Of a stretch of 28,180 nucleotides of DNA, positions 1 through 7,380 are shown in pieces. Under the pieces are notes generated by a model, which saw only the letters and a list, made by a program, of their open reading frames with translations, ran no database searches and was not told the DNA's origin. The first letter of the stretch is position 1. Each line of letters starts with the position of its first letter. Source of the stretch: CAZTGZ01 sp044339595 (GTDB lineage Bacteria; Bacteroidota; Bacteroidia; NS11-12g; UBA9320). The stretch spans positions 1-28,180 of the forward strand of contig JBIIVF010000014.1 in the NCBI GenBank assembly GCA_044339595.1, in the 5' to 3' direction. The position numbers were made by a program, and so were the translations under genes.

Positions 1-336
1 ATGCGGTTTTTGAACATGCTCGGCAATAAATTCTTCAGCTGGGCCTTCAGTTGGTTGCTCGAACAACCTTTCCGTGACACCTTGTGCGGAACGAAAGTCA
101 TGTTCAGAACCGATTACATTAAACTCATTTCAAACCGAAAATTCTTCGGCGAATTCGATCCCTTTGGCGATTTCGACCTGATTTTCGGAGCCTATAAACT
201 CAACCTGAAAATTGTAGAAGTGCCCATCCGTTATAAAGAAAGAACCTATGGCGACACCAACATCTCACGCTTTAAACACGGACTGATTTTGCTGCGCATG
301 TGCGCCTTTGCATCAAGAAAGATTAAGTTTTATTAG
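1..336 (+). CDS. GT2 family glycosyltransferase, C-terminal part (5' end outside window)
   Basis: The frame is open from base 1 to the TAG at 334-336, so only the last 111 codons are visible and the ATG at base 1 is probably internal. The fragment matches the C-terminal half of dolichol-phosphate mannosyltransferase-like GT2 enzymes. It has the stretch DTLCGTKVMFR (around residues 26-36), an acidic DFDLIFGAYK block, the V-P-I-R-Y-K-E-R strand and a final basic helix. Such enzymes transfer sugars from nucleotide donors to polyprenyl phosphate at the inner membrane, often for cell-surface glycans. In Bacteroidota this version is frequently the C-terminal half of a methyltransferase-GT2 fusion, which cannot be checked here. 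Family confidence is good; substrate is unknown. Confidence 0.8.
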   Translation: MRFLNMLGNKFFSWAFSWLLEQPFRDTLCGTKVMFRTDYIKLISNRKFFGEFDPFGDFDLIFGAYKLNLKIVEVPIRYKERTYGDTNISRFKHGLILLRMCAFASRKIKFY

Positions 337-344
337 GTCAAGGG

Positions 345-510
345 GTTAAAGGCAAATCGCCGGCTGTTCGCTGTAGTCCGCAAACACAAACGCGGTCTGC
401 CATCGTCTTCAAACGCGCCTTCTTCCGTCGGCGGTTTTCAACCGGGCATCCCTGCATTTCCGTTTTTGCGGGCTGCCGCTGCCATCCGGTTTGCAGAAAT
501 TCGGGTTTCA
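345..510. repeat. GC-rich non-coding island with small inverted repeats
   Basis: This stretch is visibly richer in G+C than its AT-rich surroundings and carries no convincing reading frame. It contains short inverted repeats, including CCGC/GCGG around an A/C-rich loop and CGGTT-TTC-AACCG. Just past its right edge lies GGGTT-TC-AACCC. From memory, very similar stretches recur between genes in other Bacteroidota and are sometimes mis-annotated as short basic proteins. I infer an intergenic repeat; there is no transposase or clear boundary. Confidence 0.4.
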
Positions 511-564
511 ACCCAAATTAAGTGTTAGATTTAGAAGTAGAATTTGTATTTATTTTCGTCTAAT

Positions 565-785
565 GATGTCACCCTTTCAGGGTTCAGTTTCGAGTGAATT
601 CAGGCTCGTTACAATCATTTCAACCCTTCGGGTTTTTTTAATGCAGGAATAGAAAATGTGATCAATATTTTCAAAGGATTGATTTACAGTTTCTTATTTG
701 TTTCGGCATTACTAATGCTGATGTAAGGTTAAATGTTTTATAGCAAAGCAATCCCGAAGGGATGACATGATTATAGGGATGTCAT
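565..785. repeat. Cluster of mini-hairpins, eroded intergenic repeat
   Basis: Three small hairpins with three-base loops follow one another: ACCCT-TTC-AGGGT, AACCC-TTC-GGGTT followed by a T run (about 622-640), and ATCCC-GAA-GGGAT at 751-763. The last overlaps a longer inverted repeat, ATGACAT (762-768) with ATGTCAT (779-785), whose right arm covers the stop codon of the gene at 782-1129. The T run after the second hairpin could make it a weak terminator for the upstream glycosyltransferase. The series looks like a degenerate Bacteroidota palindromic repeat. Confidence 0.4.
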
Positions 786-1129
786 AAAAGGGCAGTCCAG
801 CTTCCCAACAGCCAATAAGTGATCGCTCCACTTAAGCCGCTATGTTTATAGGTTGCTTTTTTTCCATCTATATCAAAGGTGATGCGTTTGGGTAAATGTC
901 GACATTCATGGGTATAAAAAACAGTGTAATATTCGTCTACTTTAAAGGTTATTTTCTCAACCGGGCTGCCGAAATGTTGACCAACGCGCTTCAACAGTTT
1001 GTCCATTTTGTTTTCGATCGATTTCCGATTTCCCTTGCTAAAACAAGTACCGAATTCATAGGGCTGAGTTTGTGCCTCTGCGTGCAGGAAGGAAAAAAGC
1101 AGCAGGGCGATAACGATTCCTGGTTTCAT
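782..1129 (-). CDS. Small secreted hypothetical protein
   Basis: 115 residues with a clear Sec signal peptide: a short K2 n-region, the hydrophobic stretch IVIALLLFSF, and a likely cleavage AEA|Q near residue 19. The mature part is basic and includes a single strand-rich segment (KITFKVDEYYTVFYTHE) and two cysteines. I do not recognise a family. The ATG at 1129 fits because the signal peptide begins at once. The stop codon lies inside an inverted repeat. The gene stands alone between repeat regions, on the same strand as tadA 0.7 kb upstream. It is likely periplasmic or surface exposed; no function can be assigned. Confidence 0.6.
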   Translation of the reverse strand: MKPGIVIALLLFSFLHAEAQTQPYEFGTCFSKGNRKSIENKMDKLLKRVGQHFGSPVEKITFKVDEYYTVFYTHECRHLPKRITFDIDGKKATYKHSGLSGAITYWLLGSWTALL

Positions 1130-1201
1130 ATCTTGTGTGTTTAAATTTGTTTCGCTTTAAATTTAAATGAATATCCTTTATCATACATAATTCGTATTCA
1201 T

Positions 1202-1795
1202 GAATTTAATGTATAATTTTTCAGAGGAAGCTGCAAAAGCAAGTCTCATTCTACAGTGTACATATGAATCATTTCAGAATCTGGACTGTGGGTGGGAAAT
1301 GGCCTTATTTGTCTTTTCGTAATCCGCTTGGTTATGGAGGCGTGAAAACAGATTATCCCATTGAGCAGATAGGAAAGCGATGGGCGAACGCCGATTGAAC
1401 TGAAGGTGCATTTCTTAATATCGGCTGACTACCAAACATCGGTAACCCAAACAAATGTAAAAAGTGGCTCCCATCGTGGCATTCGCCTGCATGGCCGTAG
1501 CGGATAGAAAAGTGCCGAACCAAAGTGAAAATAGTACGATAAGGCATAGCCGAAATTGGACTATATTGAACTTGGTATCGGCATGAAGCCTTGATTTTTT
1601 TTGCTGACTTTTTTTGATCAAGCAAAAAAAGTCAGTGGGGTTATCGTAATTATGTTCATTGTAAAATGATGTTTGGGCAAAGCCCTGAAAACTCTATTAT
1701 TTAACAAGGTCAATCAATTTGATTAAGTTTTTTAGGCAGAATTCGTAAGACATGATGATTTCGGCTTAATTAGGTAAACATGCGAAAAATCATTT
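1202..1795. repeat. Long intergenic repeat, copy 1 (structured, possible RNA element)
   Basis: This roughly 590-bp stretch is a diverged direct copy of 21701-22200. The best-conserved block (1288-1395) holds a nested pairing: GGCGT (1339-1343) with ACGCC (1388-1392), enclosing CCCAT (1357-1361) with ATGGG (1380-1384). Further on is a perfect 13-bp hairpin, CTGACTTTTTTTG (1604-1616) with CAAAAAAAGTCAG (1623-1635) and a 6-base loop, then GGGC-AAA-GCCC (1675-1685). Copy 1 carries about 65 extra bases near 1515-1580. Short frames on the minus strand look protein-like in places but shift frame between the copies. It lies just beyond the 3' end of tadA. Not a recognised IS: no terminal inverted repeats or transposase. 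Confidence 0.6.
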
Positions 1796-1835
1796 AAATT
1801 TAATGAGCCAAAAGTATCCCTTAAAGGACATCCAA

Positions 1836-2303
1836 TTATCCATTTCTCTTTTGAATAAAATAGTGCCTGATTACCTCACGGCATTCTTCTTCCAAAATAC
1901 CTTCTATCAAAACAGTACCCGGATGAAGAATAGATTGTTGATGACGACTGTAGCCCACTTTAGGTTCCTTCGCACCAAAAACTACCATGGCAGGGCGCGT
2001 CCAAAATAAGGCACCGGCGCACATCGTACAAGGTTCTATGGTTACATAAACCGTGCATTCTGTGAGATATTTTGCACCGAGATGGTGACATGCTGCTGTG
2101 ATGGCGATCATTTCTGCATGGGCAGTGGGGTCGTTCAATCTTTCTGTTTGATTGTATCCCCGGCCAATGACGGTGTTGTTTAAAACCACCACACACCCGA
2201 TGGGCACCTCGTCTTCATCTTTCGCTTTCAGTGCCTCCTTTAACGCCTGTTTCATAAAATAATCATGCCCAAGGACCATATTTTCGGTATTTTCGTGTTT
2301 CAT
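1836..2303 (-). CDS. tadA: tRNA-specific adenosine deaminase TadA (nucleoside deaminase family)
   Basis: 155 residues of the cytidine/deoxycytidylate deaminase fold. The zinc site is complete: H62-A-E64 (E64 the proton shuttle) and P-C92-T-M-C95. The flanking VPIGCVVV and NDPTAHAEM segments are typical of TadA, which converts adenosine 34 of tRNA-Arg(ACG) to inosine. A guanine-deaminase-like role within the family cannot be fully excluded. I place the start at the ATG at 2303, just before the first family-conserved helix. An in-frame ATG at 2345 would add 14 unconserved residues and overlap the divergent gene at 2329. The sequence upstream has only a near-match -7 box (CATGTTTG). Long repeat copy 1 begins just beyond the stop. 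Confidence 0.88.
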   Translation of the reverse strand: MKHENTENMVLGHDYFMKQALKEALKAKDEDEVPIGCVVVLNNTVIGRGYNQTERLNDPTAHAEMIAITAACHHLGAKYLTECTVYVTIEPCTMCAGALFWTRPAMVVFGAKEPKVGYSRHQQSILHPGTVLIEGILEEECREVIRHYFIQKRNG

Positions 2304-2328
2304 TTTCTTATCATTAGGAACTGCAAAC

Positions 2329-2751
2329 ATGAGCAAAATCGACAAAAAACTGGAACAAATCAGACTTCAACATCAAATCATGGAGCTTTTGAGGCAAGAT
2401 AACGGGGTAAGTTGTCATTTTGATTATCATATCAACCCGGTTTCAGAGGATGAAACCATTAAGTTGAACTTACTTACCTATAATCCAAGGCACCATGAAT
2501 ACATGCTCCTGAACTCCTTTAAAGGAAGCAGTGCCATCGATTGTCTCCATAAAATGCTTTCCTTTATTCAGGATTTGATGAAGCAGACGCAGCTCTATTC
2601 TTTCACCATCCGCTGGAAACGTAAAGGAAACGATCAACCTTTTGTGTCTTATTTCAGGGCTCCGGATGAGAAAAGTGCTGAACTCAAATTTTTGCACGAA
2701 AAAGACCCGGATGCATTTGAATATCAGATTGAAAGAAATCCGATTAGTTAA
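2329..2751 (+). CDS. Conserved hypothetical protein
   Basis: 140 residues, soluble, with no signal peptide. It starts with a charged helix (residues 1-25), then alternates strands and helices. Y/F- and K-rich segments toward the C terminus (SFTIRWKRKG, FVSYFRAPDEKSAELKFLHE) suggest a small alpha/beta domain. I do not recognise a named family. It is divergent from tadA, with 25 bp between the two chosen starts, so the genes probably share a regulatory region. The ATG at 2329 is the first in frame and is preceded by TTAGGA, a weak ribosome-binding-like sequence. Coding is supported by length and composition only. Confidence 0.65.
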   Translation: MSKIDKKLEQIRLQHQIMELLRQDNGVSCHFDYHINPVSEDETIKLNLLTYNPRHHEYMLLNSFKGSSAIDCLHKMLSFIQDLMKQTQLYSFTIRWKRKGNDQPFVSYFRAPDEKSAELKFLHEKDPDAFEYQIERNPIS

Positions 2752-2797
2752 GCGGGTTTGTTTCCCATTGGCATAATTAAGTTTTTCTTAGGTTCGG

Positions 2798-2842
2798 CGT
2801 AGTCTCTGACTACGTCGGTGTGTTTGATAGTTTCAAACTATC
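2798..2842. repeat. Double palindrome, REP-like
   Basis: Two perfect hairpins lie 11 bases apart: CGTAGTC (2798-2804) with GACTACG (2808-2814), loop TCT; and GATAGTTT (2826-2833) with AAACTATC (2835-2842), a single central base. They sit between the stop at 2751 and the DUF6268 promoter. No T run follows, so this is more like a REP-type repeat than a terminator. Confidence 0.5.
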
Positions 2843-2958
2843 GAGCAGAATTACGATCGCTACATAACCATCCCTGTCTTGCTGTATTTAGTAACGATTC
2901 AATTTTTCATAGCGTTGCAGTCGTGGATAGTGAAATATACTGTATTTGTCATATTTTG

Positions 2959-2966
2959 TATATTTG
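2959..2966 (+). promoter_or_regulatory. Bacteroidota -7 promoter box TATATTTG
   Basis: Exact match to the Bacteroidota consensus TAnnTTTG, 25 bases before the ATG at 2992. No good -33 TTG is seen at the expected distance. Confidence 0.45.
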
Positions 2967-2991
2967 ACTAAATTAACCAAACCAAAAACCC

Positions 2992-3876
2992 ATGAAAACC
3001 CTCAAAATGAATGCTTTAGCTTTCACCATCCTCGCCGTGCTATTCAGCACAAAATCTTTTTCTCAACCCTTTGTCGATATCTTACAGCTCAATCATCAGC
3101 GCATGCAAACCACCTACGACGCATCCGGAAATAAACATGTAACCCAAAACAGTTTTGCCAACCTGATGCTTCCCATTCAAATTGACTCTAATAACGTATT
3201 TATTTTCAGGTTGAACACAGAGCGCATGCAATATATGCGTGAACAAAATTCAGATATTTATTATCAAATGATCGGTGGCCTGGGATGGCAACATCATTTC
3301 AATAAAAAATGGAATGTCACCGCGATTTTAATGCCCAAAATCACTTCCGATTTAATCGACCCACTCAACAAGTTTGATTATCAGTATGGTGGAACCCTGC
3401 TGTTTCAATATAAGCCCAAGGCCAACATCCGCTATAAATTTGGTTCTTTTTACAATACAGAGCCTTTTGGTAATTTCTTTGTGCCTTTGTTGGGGGTGGA
3501 TTGGCAGATTAATGAGAAAAATTGGGTGTACGGAAATCTTCCTTTGAACATGCGCTTTGAGCACCGCTTCGCCGATAAACTTTATGCCGGAGCCGGAGTG
3601 CGTATTTACGGACGCAGTTATCGGATTTCATCTCAAGGGAACCACGACTATCTCTGGAATCAAGAAAATCAACTCAAGCTTTTCGCAGATTATTATATCA
3701 CTCCCTCCATGGTTGTTTACGCAGAAGCGGGTCGGTCACTCGGCTACGGTTTAAGACGATTTAAAGATGGATTGCCTCGCGAAAACGAAATTCTTACCAA
3801 TCCTTTATATCAACCGGTTAAAGACGGATTCTTTCTAAATGCAGGCTTCGCTTTTAGGGTGAGAAGGGGGATTTGA
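2992..3876 (+). CDS. DUF6268-like outer-membrane beta-barrel protein
   Basis: 294 residues. The signal peptide runs to about residue 24 (cleavage near KSFS|QP). The rest is a series of amphipathic strands with aromatic girdles, for example YQMIGGLGWQHHF, NIRYKFGSFYN and KLYAGAGVRIYGRSY, and it ends in a strand finishing with basic residues. This matches the DUF6268 family of Bacteroidota outer-membrane proteins, whose function is unknown. A conserved feature is the long run of strands ending in LYAGAGVRIYG, which resembles other small outer-membrane barrels. The start at 2992 is set by the signal peptide. The gene appears monocistronic, with its own promoter box. It is convergent with the ACMS decarboxylase gene, 7 bp from that stop. 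Confidence 0.75.
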   Translation: MKTLKMNALAFTILAVLFSTKSFSQPFVDILQLNHQRMQTTYDASGNKHVTQNSFANLMLPIQIDSNNVFIFRLNTERMQYMREQNSDIYYQMIGGLGWQHHFNKKWNVTAILMPKITSDLIDPLNKFDYQYGGTLLFQYKPKANIRYKFGSFYNTEPFGNFFVPLLGVDWQINEKNWVYGNLPLNMRFEHRFADKLYAGAGVRIYGRSYRISSQGNHDYLWNQENQLKLFADYYITPSMVVYAEAGRSLGYGLRRFKDGLPRENEILTNPLYQPVKDGFFLNAGFAFRVRRGI

Positions 3877-3883
3877 TGAGTCA

Positions 3884-4915
3884 CTACCCTTCCATTCCCA
3901 GAAACTCCATGGCATTTTTGTAAAATAATTTTGCTTTGGTTTCTGCACTCAGATCGTCCATTTCTTCAATGAATTTGCCGTGCTCTAAATCTCCCAAAGG
4001 AAAAGGATAATCGGTCCCATAAGCTATGCGGTCTTCACCCATCACCTGAATCAAAAACCTCAGGGCATCTGCGTCGTGCGTGATGCCATCCACCCAAAAG
4101 GCGCCTTTGTATTGATAGGGGTCTTTCACATCATTGAGATTCACCAGATCCGGCCGGCAATGCCAACCGTGACTGATTCTGCCCAAAGTGTGGGCAAAAG
4201 AACCACCACCATGGGCAAACATCACTTTGAGCCGTGGATATTGGTCGAAAATGCCGCCAAACATCATGCTGCAAATGGCCCGACAAGTTTCGGCAGGCAT
4301 CCCCACTAACCAGGGGAGCCAGTATTTTTTCATCTGATCTTCTCCCATCATTTCCCAGGGATGCACAAAAATCGACATTTGTAAATCCTGTGCGGCTTCC
4401 CAGAAAGGATGAAACACTTCGTGATCCAGATTTTTGTCCTCAATATGGGAGCCGATTTCAACGCCCCGTAAACCTAATTTCTTGCAGCGCTCTAACTCTT
4501 GAATGGCCAGATTTACATCCTGCATGGGCAAAGTACCCAATGCCGCAAAACGGGTAGGATGCTTTTCCTGAACACCCGTGATATGGTCATTTAAAAAACG
4601 ACACCAGTCCAGCGTGTCCTTGGGTTTTGCCCAATAATTGAACAAGACCGGAATGGTGCAAAGGGTCATCAAACGCACTCCGTGGGCATCCATTTCGGGT
4701 AAAATAGCTTCAGCACTCCAACAATTTTCCTTCACCCTTCTGAAAAAAACACCGTCATCACGCATCATTTTTTTGGTGTGTGTTTCAGGCTCATCTTCCA
4801 AATAGATAAAACCCTTGTATCCATATTTTTCATGTAACATCGGCCATTTTTCAGGCATGATGTGTGCGTGAATATCGAGTTTGGTCAAGGGTTTATGTAG
4901 TGCGTTTTCGCTCAT
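3884..4915 (-). CDS. 2-amino-3-carboxymuconate-6-semialdehyde decarboxylase (amidohydrolase family)
   Basis: 343 residues, a TIM-barrel amidohydrolase of the ACMSD type. It removes the carboxylate from ACMS to give 2-aminomuconate semialdehyde, diverting kynurenine-pathway flux away from quinolinate and NAD. Visible metal ligands are H16-x-H18 (LDIHAHIMPE), H185 (FVHPWE) and D302 (GTDYPFP). H235 (FAHGGGSF) corresponds to the catalytic His. Length equals that of known ACMSDs (about 330-345). It is the second gene of a two-gene operon: the upstream dioxygenase (4943-5470), 27 bp away, makes its substrate. A general amidohydrolase role is possible, but the residue pattern and neighbour make ACMSD likely. 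Confidence 0.9.
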   Translation of the reverse strand: MSENALHKPLTKLDIHAHIMPEKWPMLHEKYGYKGFIYLEDEPETHTKKMMRDDGVFFRRVKENCWSAEAILPEMDAHGVRLMTLCTIPVLFNYWAKPKDTLDWCRFLNDHITGVQEKHPTRFAALGTLPMQDVNLAIQELERCKKLGLRGVEIGSHIEDKNLDHEVFHPFWEAAQDLQMSIFVHPWEMMGEDQMKKYWLPWLVGMPAETCRAICSMMFGGIFDQYPRLKVMFAHGGGSFAHTLGRISHGWHCRPDLVNLNDVKDPYQYKGAFWVDGITHDADALRFLIQVMGEDRIAYGTDYPFPLGDLEHGKFIEEMDDLSAETKAKLFYKNAMEFLGMEG

Positions 4916-4942
4916 ACCGCAATGTTACTAAAAAGCAGCGGA

Positions 4943-5470
4943 TCAAATGAAGCGCTCATCGGCTTCCATCACATGACCGCATTCCACACAGGTCCGCAAT
5001 TTTTCGGAAGTATAAAAGGCTTTAAACCGGGGTAGAAAATCCCTTTCTATGTCGTGCAATTCGAAATAGGTTTCGTGCAGTTTGTGGTTGCATTTTTCAC
5101 AAAACCAAAGCAGGCCATCTCTTTGCGGGTGATTTCTTTTCACTTCTATGACCAGGCCGATAGAATCGGGGCTGCGCATCGGTGAATGGGGTACATGCCC
5201 CGGCAGTAAAAACATTTCACCGGCCTTGATGGGTATGTCTACCGCCTTTCCGTCTTCCTGAATGCGTACATTGATATCGCCTTCAATCTGATAAAAAAGT
5301 TCTTCGGTTTCGTTGTAATGATAGTCTTTCCGGGCATTCGGACCGGCCACAATCATCACGATATAATCCCCGGCATCGTGATACAAATTTCGGTTTCCCA
5401 CGGGTGGCTTCAACTCGTGCCTGTGCTCATCAATCCAGGCTTGAAGATTAAAAGGTCTTCTGATAGACAT
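4943..5470 (-). CDS. 3-hydroxyanthranilate 3,4-dioxygenase
   Basis: 175 residues, a single cupin domain. It opens the ring of 3-hydroxyanthranilate with O2 to form ACMS. The iron ligands H51, E57 and H95 and the substrate-binding R47 and R99 fall at the same numbers as in the well-studied bacterial enzyme. The C-terminal rubredoxin-like metal site of the bacterial form is intact: C124-x2-C127 and C161-x2-C164. The ATG at 5470 gives the standard N terminus. It is transcribed first in the operon, followed by ACMSD, so the two consecutive steps are coupled. Kynureninase, kynurenine monooxygenase and the 2-aminomuconate steps are not in this window. Confidence 0.95.
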   Translation of the reverse strand: MSIRRPFNLQAWIDEHRHELKPPVGNRNLYHDAGDYIVMIVAGPNARKDYHYNETEELFYQIEGDINVRIQEDGKAVDIPIKAGEMFLLPGHVPHSPMRSPDSIGLVIEVKRNHPQRDGLLWFCEKCNHKLHETYFELHDIERDFLPRFKAFYTSEKLRTCVECGHVMEADERFI

Positions 5471-5512
5471 AGTATCCTTGTTTTGTGATTTCGAAAATAC
5501 AGAATTCTAAAG

Positions 5513-5540
5513 TTAGAAATTAGAAATTAGAAGGTAGAAA
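5513..5540. repeat. Short tandem repeat of TTAGAAA
   Basis: TTAGAAA occurs twice exactly (5513-5519, 5520-5526), followed by two degenerate copies, just upstream of the dioxygenase gene. It could vary in copy number by slippage; an effect on expression is speculative. Confidence 0.4.
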
Positions 5541-5619
5541 TTTGTTAGGTTGTAGATTTAGGTTGGAAGGGGGTGAAGCATGTTTGACTCGATCGGACTG
5601 CGAACTGCCTTGAACGAAA

Positions 5620-6936
5620 TCACATTCCGCTCCCTGTTTTTACAAGCTTTTGAACGCTTCGTTGGCCATCCTGCTCTATATGTAAAAAGTACACGCCTGC
5701 CGGGACATGTTGAACGTCGACTTGATGTAGATCAGCAGATAGGTGGCCGAAGAGGAGTGTATTTCCGGTGATACCGGTCAATTTCCATGACGCACCGTGA
5801 GCAGCCTTGATATGCAGAGATGCATGGAAAGGATTCGGATAAACAAGTGGGTATTCCAGTAGATTCGTAAAATTTGACCCGGGCACGCATTTAAGATTGG
5901 CGATTTTGGCCCAAAGCGCCTCATCAAAATCAGACAGGGCAGGCATTTCACCATCTGCGGCGTTGCCCATTCTCACCACAATCAAGTTCTCAGATGGAAC
6001 GACATACAATTTCTGATCATTTTTACCCAACCCGGCAAATAAGTCCGCCGGAGCTGAAGGAATCATATCTTTTTTGAATACGGTAGGCAATCCGGGATAG
6101 ATGATTTCTCCTTTGCCATTGAGCCACCATAAATAGCCATAACTTTTGTTTAAAGTCTGACTGCTTTGCGTCATGGCGTTCACAAAATCCCGATTTTTCA
6201 GTACCGTATCACCTTGCCAAATACCTTTTCCCAAAACGAGCAAACCATATCGGGCCATATCGCGCGCTTTGCTGATATAGAGGTCGTTATACCCTTGTTT
6301 GAACCAAAGTCCGCTCATGCCTATTTTAGAACTTAAGTTTTGATTGGTATACATATTAAAAGTCTTGCCGGTGGCGGCTTCCACTACGTCATGTGTCAGT
6401 GTGTAAGGGGCATTGTGATAAAACCAGCGGGTGCCGGCATCGGCTTTATAGATGAGGCAAGCGGAGTCGGTGCAATCTGAATTGCTGAGGTTTTCATTCA
6501 ATCCTGTGGTCATGGTGATTTGATGCCGGATGGTAATGAGGTCTTCTTTAGCCGGAGGACAAGCAGTCCACCCTTTGCCGAGATATTTAGATACAGGGTC
6601 TTCGATTTTTAAGTAGCCCTGATTCTCTGCGATGCCCACCACTGAAGCTGCCAGTGATTTGCCTGCAGAGGCCCAATACCAAAGGCTGTCTTGGGTAAAG
6701 GTGCCAAAATACTTTTCAAGCACCATTTTGCCATCTTTTAAAACAATAAAAGCTTTGGTGTTTTTCTCTTCCAAAAAAACCATCATGGAGTCAATTTTGT
6801 GATCACACCATCCCAAACGCGAAGGATGCAGGGTATCCCAAACATTGGTGGTACGGGGTGGATAGTAAATTTGGGCTTGAGAAAACTCAGCTGCACAAAT
6901 CATCCAAAAACAAATCATCCAAATTCGGTAGTTCAT
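5620..6936 (-). CDS. Secreted serine hydrolase (beta-lactamase/PBP-like) with T9SS C-terminal domain
   Basis: 438 residues. A signal peptide (MNYRIWMICFWMICAAEFSQAQ, cleavage near residue 22 or earlier; sequence shown in two parts here: MNYRIWMICF then WMICAAEFSQAQ) leads to a class C beta-lactamase-like domain. The S90-A-G-K93 motif is the nucleophile and general base of this fold. The Y-H-N motif follows in YHNAPYTL, and the C-terminal strand of the fold contains LIVVRMG. From about residue 365 there is a type A sorting domain (VYPNPF, LTGITGN, VPAGVYFLHI, QKLVK), so the protein should be exported and attached or released by T9SS. Substrate could be an ester, peptide or D-amino-acid peptide. 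The ATG at 6936 is chosen because the signal peptide starts there; the frame is open 33 codons further upstream without family features. Confidence 0.85.
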   Translation of the reverse strand: MNYRIWMICFWMICAAEFSQAQIYYPPRTTNVWDTLHPSRLGWCDHKIDSMMVFLEEKNTKAFIVLKDGKMVLEKYFGTFTQDSLWYWASAGKSLAASVVGIAENQGYLKIEDPVSKYLGKGWTACPPAKEDLITIRHQITMTTGLNENLSNSDCTDSACLIYKADAGTRWFYHNAPYTLTHDVVEAATGKTFNMYTNQNLSSKIGMSGLWFKQGYNDLYISKARDMARYGLLVLGKGIWQGDTVLKNRDFVNAMTQSSQTLNKSYGYLWWLNGKGEIIYPGLPTVFKKDMIPSAPADLFAGLGKNDQKLYVVPSENLIVVRMGNAADGEMPALSDFDEALWAKIANLKCVPGSNFTNLLEYPLVYPNPFHASLHIKAAHGASWKLTGITGNTLLFGHLSADLHQVDVQHVPAGVYFLHIEQDGQRSVQKLVKTGSGM

Positions 6937-6989
6937 AGAAGTATTTATGGGTATAGTCTCAGAAATCTGCGACAGGTTGTCTTCAAGGT

Positions 6990-6997
6990 CAAAATTA
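6990..6997 (-). promoter_or_regulatory. Possible -7 box TAATTTTG for the serine hydrolase
   Basis: Exact TAnnTTTG match on the minus strand, 53 bases before the ATG at 6936. The AT-rich context makes a chance match possible. Confidence 0.3.
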
Positions 6998-7080
6998 ACT
7001 TGAAAAAATGAAAAAAAGGGCTGCCAGATTGGCATTTTCGTGATCAGGAATGTATTTTGAGCATCAATAGAAAAAAGATT

Positions 7081-7380
7081 ATGGCAAATTTCTCAGAACT
7101 CGTAAAAAGTCATCCGTTGGTTCTGGTTGATTTCAGTGCAGATTGGTGCGGACCCTGTAAAATGTTGGCTCCGATCTTAAAGAAAGTGAAAAATCAGACC
7201 GGTGATGCGGTGCGTATTTTAAAAATTGATGTAGACAAAAATCCAGAAATAGCCGGAAGTTATCAGGTTCAGGGGGTTCCTACCATGATACTTTTCAAAG
7301 ACGGCAAGCAAGTTTGGCGTCAAAGCGGGGTGATGCCTGCCCATGAACTAAAAAAGCTGATTGACGGATATCAGAATTAA
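7081..7380 (+). CDS. Thioredoxin family protein
   Basis: 99 residues, a single cytoplasmic thioredoxin fold with no signal peptide. The active site is W22-C23-G24-P25-C26 and the cis-proline is P67 (GVPTM). Length and motifs fit a classical thiol-disulfide reductase acting with thioredoxin reductase on ribonucleotide reductase, methionine sulfoxide reductases or peroxiredoxins. The ATG at 7081 gives the canonical N terminus; a TTG at 7057 would add eight basic residues. It is divergent from the serine hydrolase. Its stop codon directly abuts the stop of the convergent sugar dehydrogenase gene, leaving no room for a dedicated terminator. It may be one of several thioredoxins in the genome. Confidence 0.9.
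   Translation: MANFSELVKSHPLVLVDFSADWCGPCKMLAPILKKVKNQTGDAVRILKIDVDKNPEIAGSYQVQGVPTMILFKDGKQVWRQSGVMPAHELKKLIDGYQN

Noticed and set aside
1353..1625. Two short overlapping minus-strand frames with a KKSR-rich start
   Set aside because: They are translations of long repeat copy 1 and its poly-A/T hairpin. The frames are not kept intact between the two copies.
1604..1635. Long T/A hairpin as a rho-independent terminator
   Set aside because: On neither strand does a T run follow the stem: the plus strand continues with TGGGG and the minus strand with A-rich sequence.
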